Assembly (NCBI GenBank): GCA_020425085.1 | Contig: JAGQRW010000017.1 | Span: 186,001 to 250,000 of the forward strand | DNA: 64,000 nucleotides | Source: Paracoccaceae bacterium | GTDB lineage: Bacteria > Pseudomonadota > Alphaproteobacteria > Rhodobacterales > Rhodobacteraceae | Direction: 5' to 3' | Shown: in pieces, positions 59,843 to 64,000 of the stretch | Position numbering within the stretch: the stretch's first letter is position 1 | Layout: each line of letters begins with the position of its first letter | The notes under the pieces: model-generated | The model's database searches: none | What the model was told of the DNA's origin: nothing | Seen by the model: the letters and a program-made list of their open reading frames with translations, nothing else | Made by a program: the position numbers and the translations under genes

Positions 59843-61504
59843 TCAGACGCGGCGTCTGTCGTATTCGCCGCGTTGTCCGGTGCCGTAACGCTGCAATGCA
59901 CCATCTTTGCCAACCGCATTGGGACGCTGGAAAATCCAGTTCTGCCAGGCAGTCAGGCGGCCAAAAATCCGGGTTTCCATGGTTTCGGGACCGGCGAAAC
60001 GCAGGTTTGCCTCCATCCCTGTCATTGCGTCGGGCGAGAAGCTGGCACGTTCTTCCAGGAACACACGGATTTCATCTTCCCAGTCGATATCGTCAAAGGC
60101 ATAGGTGACAAGGCCAAGCTCATCCGCCTGTTCCGCTTCCAACGCCTCGCCGATGGTCGCCTTGGCGGCATCTACCGCCTCGGGCGTGCCCAAAAAACGG
60201 GTTTCCAGCCGCGTCAAGTCGTTGCCCATCGGGAAGCGGCCGAAATTTACCTCGCTCAGGCGAATGGCGGCGATAGGGCGATTGTCACCTTCAAACTCCC
60301 CCTCGGCCATGTAGGAGCGATCGACCGCGAACAACAGTTCCGCCAGTGTTCCGGCAAAGCACGATCCCGGCTCTACCAGTGCCACCAGCGAGCGCGAGGT
60401 CATATCGACCCGTTTCAGCACGCGTTTCCAATATAGCAGGATTTCACGCGCCAGCCAGTCGTCGTCGTTATCCAGCAGCATCGCCTCATGCGCCAGCAAC
60501 TTGTCGGCATCGCCGGTGGTCTTGAAGATCATCACCCCGGTTTCCAGCTCGTTCAGGCGCAGATGCAGAATGGCGTCGTCGAGTTCCCGCGCGGCGCGCA
60601 GCATCCATGTCTGTGAACCCTGTTTGTGCAGGTCGGCAACGCTGGCGGGCGCCTTATCTTCGGGGCCGGCGATGGTGACGGTGACGATGCCTGCGTCGCG
60701 GTCGAGATCGACCTCGACGGTGGAATAGCTGACGGAACCATTGTCGGCGAATATACGCTTCAACGGTTCCAGCGTGATCCCCTTGCCGACCGCCGCGGGC
60801 CGGTTCCTGGCGGCAAACTCGGCGGCACGTTCCGCGACAGTTTCGGCGAATTTGGAATTCGCCACCACCTCATCCACCAGGTTCCATTCCTTGGCACGCT
60901 GTCCGCGCACCCCTTCCTCGATCGAGCAGAACACATCGGCGCGGTCACGGCGCACCTTGCGTTTGTCGGTCACCCGCGTCAGCCCGCCGGTGCCCGGCAG
61001 AACCGCCAGCAACGGTACCTCGGGCAGGGCCACGTTGGTCGAACCGTCATCGGTTATGATGATGTAGTCGCACGCCAGCGCCAGTTCATAGCCACCGCCG
61101 GCGCAGGAACCCTTGACGGCGCAAATATAGGTCTGGCCGGAATCTGCACCAGCCATTTCAAAAGTGTTGCGGGTTTCGTTGGTGAATTTGCAGAAATTCA
61201 CCTTGTGGGCATGTTCCGCCCCGCCCAGCATGCGGATATTGGCACCGGCACAGAATACGTTGTCCTTGCCCGACTGCATCACAACGGCACCGATTTCCGG
61301 ATGTTCAAAGCGCATGCGCTGAACCACGTCGGCCAGTTCGATGTCCACACCAAGATCATAGGAGTTCAGCTTGAGTTCATACCCCTCAAACAGGCCGCCC
61401 TGTTCGTCCACATCCATGTATAGACTGGCGACGTTACCATTATATTCCACCCGCCAGTGGCGGTATTTCGACGGGTCGGTTTGAAAATCTATTACCTTGG
61501 TCAT
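59843..61504 (-). CDS. boxC: Benzoyl-CoA-dihydrodiol lyase BoxC
   Basis: The 553-residue enzyme opens the epoxide ring, giving 3,4-dehydroadipyl-CoA semialdehyde and formate. It is a double crotonase-type protein; the first module contains VVMQSGKDNVFCAGANIRML and GSCAGGGYELALACDY, typical of the enoyl-CoA hydratase fold. The second half is more distant. AAGGGA lies before ATG 61504. A strong promoter lies 30-60 bp upstream, so boxC can be transcribed apart from the upstream genes. Confidence 0.97.
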   Translation of the reverse strand: MTKVIDFQTDPSKYRHWRVEYNGNVASLYMDVDEQGGLFEGYELKLNSYDLGVDIELADVVQRMRFEHPEIGAVVMQSGKDNVFCAGANIRMLGGAEHAHKVNFCKFTNETRNTFEMAGADSGQTYICAVKGSCAGGGYELALACDYIIITDDGSTNVALPEVPLLAVLPGTGGLTRVTDKRKVRRDRADVFCSIEEGVRGQRAKEWNLVDEVVANSKFAETVAERAAEFAARNRPAAVGKGITLEPLKRIFADNGSVSYSTVEVDLDRDAGIVTVTIAGPEDKAPASVADLHKQGSQTWMLRAARELDDAILHLRLNELETGVMIFKTTGDADKLLAHEAMLLDNDDDWLAREILLYWKRVLKRVDMTSRSLVALVEPGSCFAGTLAELLFAVDRSYMAEGEFEGDNRPIAAIRLSEVNFGRFPMGNDLTRLETRFLGTPEAVDAAKATIGEALEAEQADELGLVTYAFDDIDWEDEIRVFLEERASFSPDAMTGMEANLRFAGPETMETRIFGRLTAWQNWIFQRPNAVGKDGALQRYGTGQRGEYDRRRV

Positions 61505-61533
61505 TAGAATCCCTTTGATCCGGTTTGCGCCAT

Positions 61534-61561
61534 CTTATATTGCAATATAATACATAGTCAA
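61534..61561 (-). promoter_or_regulatory. boxC promoter with palindromic spacer
   Basis: On the minus strand TTGACT (61556-61561) and TATAAG (61534-61539) are 16 bp apart. A perfect 16-bp palindrome, TTATATTGCAATATAA (61535-61550), covers most of the -10 box and part of the spacer, a typical place for a repressor. It lies 30 bp before the boxC start codon. Confidence 0.7.
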
Positions 61562-61578
61562 CCAAGTTCTTGCCGGAA

Positions 61579-61627
61579 TTATGCACTATCATGCATGTTC
61601 ATGCATTATTGTGCAGATACTCGTGCA
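61579..61627. promoter_or_regulatory. Phased TGCA array upstream of the boxC promoter
   Basis: TGCA occurs at 61582, 61592, 61602 and 61612, each 10 bp from the last (TGCA-N6 three times), with a fifth at 61624 and another in the promoter at 61541. Ten-bp phasing puts all words on one face of the helix. The region begins with TTATGCACTAT (61579-61589), the reverse complement of a word in the boxR promoter. TGCA is a core of BzdR/BoxR operators in other bacteria. The array lies partly in the last codons of the hydrolase gene. Confidence 0.6.
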
Positions 61628-62435
61628 TATCGACCCTGGCCGCCTCGATCCGTTTCAGCCGCGCGACAAACTCGGCAACGGCGTCAAGTGTGGCATCGGC
61701 TTGATCAAGATGTGGTGCATGGGCGCAGTTTTCCAGAACCACGCGGTCAAAGGGTGAATAAAGCCCGTTTTCCAGCGCGTCCAACTGGCGCAGGCTGCCA
61801 TATTGATCCTGCTCCCCTTGAATTGCAAGAACCGGCACCCGGATATAGCCGATCACGTCCTCGATATTCCAGTGCACGAATTCCGGGTCAAGCCAGGCAT
61901 CGTTCCAGCCGCGAAAGGTATTTTCGGCGTCTTTGTGATGCCGCGCCATACGGGATTTCAGGTCGGTCGACTCATACGCGATCTTCGCCTCGGCGATCGA
62001 GGCAAGGCCGCCCGGCTCGGTAAAGAAATGTGGCGCAAACAGGCAGATGCCGCGAATGCGCCTGTCCTGGAATGTGCCGGCATAAATCGCCGCGATGGAT
62101 GCGCCGTCGGAATGGCCAAGCAGAACGCCCTGCTGAACCCCGATCTGATCCAGCACCCTTGGCAGAACCTCAACCGCCTCGCGCGTCATGTAGTCAAGCG
62201 GTCGTGGCAGGGTGGCGGGGTCGGATTGGCCATACCCGGCCCGCGAATAGGCCAGGACGCCGCAACCGGTCGCCTTGGCCAGAGCCTCGGGAAAACCACG
62301 CCAGAGGGAAACCGAACCCAGCCCTTCATGCAGCAAGACCAGCGACATTGCCTGATCCGGCGACGGCCCCCAGCATTGATATTCCAGCCGCGTGCCGTTC
62401 ACGACCAAGTCCTGTCGCCCGCCGGTTTGCCACAT
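61599..62435 (-). CDS. Alpha/beta hydrolase of the box operon
   Basis: The 278-residue protein has an alpha/beta-hydrolase core: LLHEGLG, the nucleophile elbow GHSDG (107-111, Ser109), GEQDQYG with Asp and NCAHAPH with His as triad. It probably hydrolyses an ester, thioester or lactone of the benzoate route; the exact reaction is not known. It lies 3 bp after the CoA-ligase stop. Its last codons carry part of the phased TGCA array. Confidence 0.88.
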   Translation of the reverse strand: MWQTGGRQDLVVNGTRLEYQCWGPSPDQAMSLVLLHEGLGSVSLWRGFPEALAKATGCGVLAYSRAGYGQSDPATLPRPLDYMTREAVEVLPRVLDQIGVQQGVLLGHSDGASIAAIYAGTFQDRRIRGICLFAPHFFTEPGGLASIAEAKIAYESTDLKSRMARHHKDAENTFRGWNDAWLDPEFVHWNIEDVIGYIRVPVLAIQGEQDQYGSLRQLDALENGLYSPFDRVVLENCAHAPHLDQADATLDAVAEFVARLKRIEAARVDMHEYLHNNA

Positions 62436-62438
62436 GAA

Positions 62439-63974
62439 CTAACCCCTTAGTTTGAATCGCTGGATCTTGCCGGTGGCGGTTTTCGGCAACTCATCCACCA
62501 CTTCGATCCAGCGCGGATATTTCCATTTGCCGATCTGGGTCTGCACCAGTTCTTTCAGCGCCTCGGCCAGACCGTCGGCGGATTCGCCTTGTTTCAAAAC
62601 CACAAAGGCGGCGGGTTTTTCCAGCCCTTTCTCATCCTTGCGCGCGACCACTGCGGCCTCCAATACCGACGGGTGCCGGGTCAGTGCCTGTTCCACTTCG
62701 AACGGTGATACCCAAATGCCGGAAACCTTGAACATGTCATCGGTGCGCCCGCAGTAAACCAGCCGCCCGTCGGCGCGTTTTACATATTTGTCGCCGGTCC
62801 TGGTCCATTCACCTTCAAAGGTATTGCGCGACTTGTCGCGCTGGTTCCAGTAATTGTCGGCGGATGATTTGCCTTTGACCAGCAGTTCGCCGATCTCACC
62901 GGCGCCAACTTCAGCCCCCGTTTCGTCCACAACGCGCAGTTCATACCCCGGCACGGCCACGCCCGAGGTTCCGTATTCCACGCTGTCGGGCGTGTTCGAC
63001 AGAAATATATGCAACATTTCGGTCGAACCGACGCCGTCAAGAATATCGGTGCCGATAACGGCCTTCCAGCCTTTGCCAACCTCTTCCGGCAGCGCCTCGC
63101 CGGCTGAGATCGAGCGGCGGATGGCATCCGCCCCCTCGGGCCTTTTCGATCTCATCGCCGCCACCATTGCGGCATAAAGCGTCGGTACGCCGCCAAAGAT
63201 GCTGGGCCGGGTGCGGGCGATCACCTCGAAAACACCTTCGGGGGTTGGCCGCAACGGGTAAAGTACCGTGGTTGCCCCGACCGACATAGGAAAGGTCATG
63301 CCGTTGCCAAATCCATAGGCAAAAAACAGCTTTGCGGCGGAAAAGATCGTGTCATCCTCGCGGATTCCCAGAACATTGGCGCCATAGGTATCGGCGGTGG
63401 CCGCAAGCGAGGAATGCACATGCCTGACCCCCTTGGGCAGCCCGGTCGAGCCTGAGGAATATAGCCAGAATGCGGTCTCATCGCCGCATGCATCAACCAC
63501 AGGTTCTGGTTTGCCAGCCGCCAGCTCATCCGCAAAAGACAGGTACGGGCCGGGTTCACCGATTACGAATACCTTTTTCAGATAGGGATTGTTGGCAAAA
63601 GTACTTTCCACCGCTGGCAAAAGCAGTTCCGAGATGAACAGTACCCGCGCCCGGCAGTCTTTCAGGATGCCGTCATAAATGTCGGTTGCCAGCAATGTAT
63701 TCAGCGGCACCGGCACCACCCCCGCCTTGAGGCTGCCCCAGAAGATGATCGGAAACTCGATGCTGTCCAGAACCATCATCGCCGCGCGTTCTTCGCGCCG
63801 GATGCCGTGACGGGCATAAAGATCTGCCATCAGATCGGATTGCTCGGCCAAGGTACCATAGGTCAGGATGCGGCCATTCTCGATCCCTTCGACAAAAGCT
63901 GGCTTTTGCGCCAAAGGGCCGCGGCGGTGTCGTTCTACAAAATAGATGGCAGCATTCTGATTGGATTCGGTCAT
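62439..63974 (-). CDS. Benzoate-CoA ligase family protein
   Basis: The 511-residue acyl-adenylating enzyme activates benzoate with ATP and CoA to benzoyl-CoA. Motifs are YSSGSTGLPKGV, DGVGSTEML, TGDKY and the late lysine region PKTATGKIQRFKL. GGAGGG before ATG 63974. As part of the box operon it is assigned to benzoate; related ligases use 4-hydroxybenzoate or other aromatic acids, so the specificity is inferred. The first gene seen of the operon; its own promoter is beyond the window. Confidence 0.93.
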   Translation of the reverse strand: MTESNQNAAIYFVERHRRGPLAQKPAFVEGIENGRILTYGTLAEQSDLMADLYARHGIRREERAAMMVLDSIEFPIIFWGSLKAGVVPVPLNTLLATDIYDGILKDCRARVLFISELLLPAVESTFANNPYLKKVFVIGEPGPYLSFADELAAGKPEPVVDACGDETAFWLYSSGSTGLPKGVRHVHSSLAATADTYGANVLGIREDDTIFSAAKLFFAYGFGNGMTFPMSVGATTVLYPLRPTPEGVFEVIARTRPSIFGGVPTLYAAMVAAMRSKRPEGADAIRRSISAGEALPEEVGKGWKAVIGTDILDGVGSTEMLHIFLSNTPDSVEYGTSGVAVPGYELRVVDETGAEVGAGEIGELLVKGKSSADNYWNQRDKSRNTFEGEWTRTGDKYVKRADGRLVYCGRTDDMFKVSGIWVSPFEVEQALTRHPSVLEAAVVARKDEKGLEKPAAFVVLKQGESADGLAEALKELVQTQIGKWKYPRWIEVVDELPKTATGKIQRFKLRG

Positions 63975-64000
63975 TTGCTTTCCCTCCTGTTCTCAGCATA

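Noticed and set aside
1-64000. Defence systems, prophage, insertion sequences or CRISPR arrays
   Set aside because: No repeats, integrase, transposase or spacer pattern was seen; nearly all genes fit conserved chromosomal families.

Overview
The window looks like a chromosomal segment of a marine-type alphaproteobacterium close to the Rhodobacteraceae (Roseobacter group). The reasons are the gene order maf-aroE-coaE-dnaQ-secB on one side of an apparent replication origin and hemJ-rho-mnmE-mnmG-rsmG-parA-parB on the other, fairly GC-rich coding sequence, the many 4-bp stop/start overlaps, and a box-type aerobic benzoyl-CoA pathway with a fused XRE/shikimate-kinase regulator. This placement rests on gene order and protein families read by eye, not on a tree.

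Layout. 1-578: the N-terminal part of a LysR regulator. 579-6376: a structured leader with an intrinsic terminator, then rimP-nusA-ylxR-infB. 6443-9441: three surface-polysaccharide-type genes. 9513-18929: hslVU, an MFS transporter, smr, mltA, a Tim44-like gene, fxsA, secB and the dnaQ-coaE-aroE-maf run. 18930-19356: probable chromosomal origin oriC. 19357-26781: hemJ, rho, mnmE, mnmG, rsmG, parA and parB, with two perfect parS sites inside the first codons of mnmG and rsmG. 26756-38185: DUF454 protein, hemW-rdgB-rph, and the heat-shock genes hrcA-grpE and dnaK-dnaJ, with mutS and a ribokinase-like gene between them. 38379-49570: a surface-glycan locus (ABC-2 permease, cysQ, kdsB, four glycosyltransferases, galU, galE, and a two-module sulfotransferase). 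49571-55599: rnd-kdsD-lptC-lptA-lptB-rpoN-hpf-ptsN, which joins Kdo and LPS export to nitrogen and stationary-phase regulation. 55721-63974: the box operon for benzoate (CoA ligase, alpha/beta hydrolase, boxC, boxB, boxA, thioesterase, boxR), all on the minus strand.

How parts work together. ParA, ParB and parS sit next to oriC and should segregate the new origins. KdsD and KdsB would supply CMP-Kdo for LPS core or capsule linkers, and LptABC would carry LPS. CysQ next to a sulfotransferase suggests that the 38-50 kb locus makes a sulfated polysaccharide, because CysQ removes the 3'-phosphoadenosine 5'-phosphate that sulfotransferases release. In the box operon benzoate becomes benzoyl-CoA, is epoxidised by BoxBA and ring-cleaved by BoxC; the semialdehyde dehydrogenase BoxD is not in the window.

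Most notable non-coding signals: (i) a roughly 140-nt rod-like RNA fold plus terminator before rimP, whose apical loop repeats the 3' arm of the terminator and could act as an antiterminator; (ii) a series of TGCA words at exact 10-bp spacing upstream of a good boxC promoter, sharing an 11-bp word with the boxR promoter; (iii) oriC with DnaA-box-like and GANTC sites. No insertion sequence, prophage, CRISPR array, rRNA or tRNA gene was seen.
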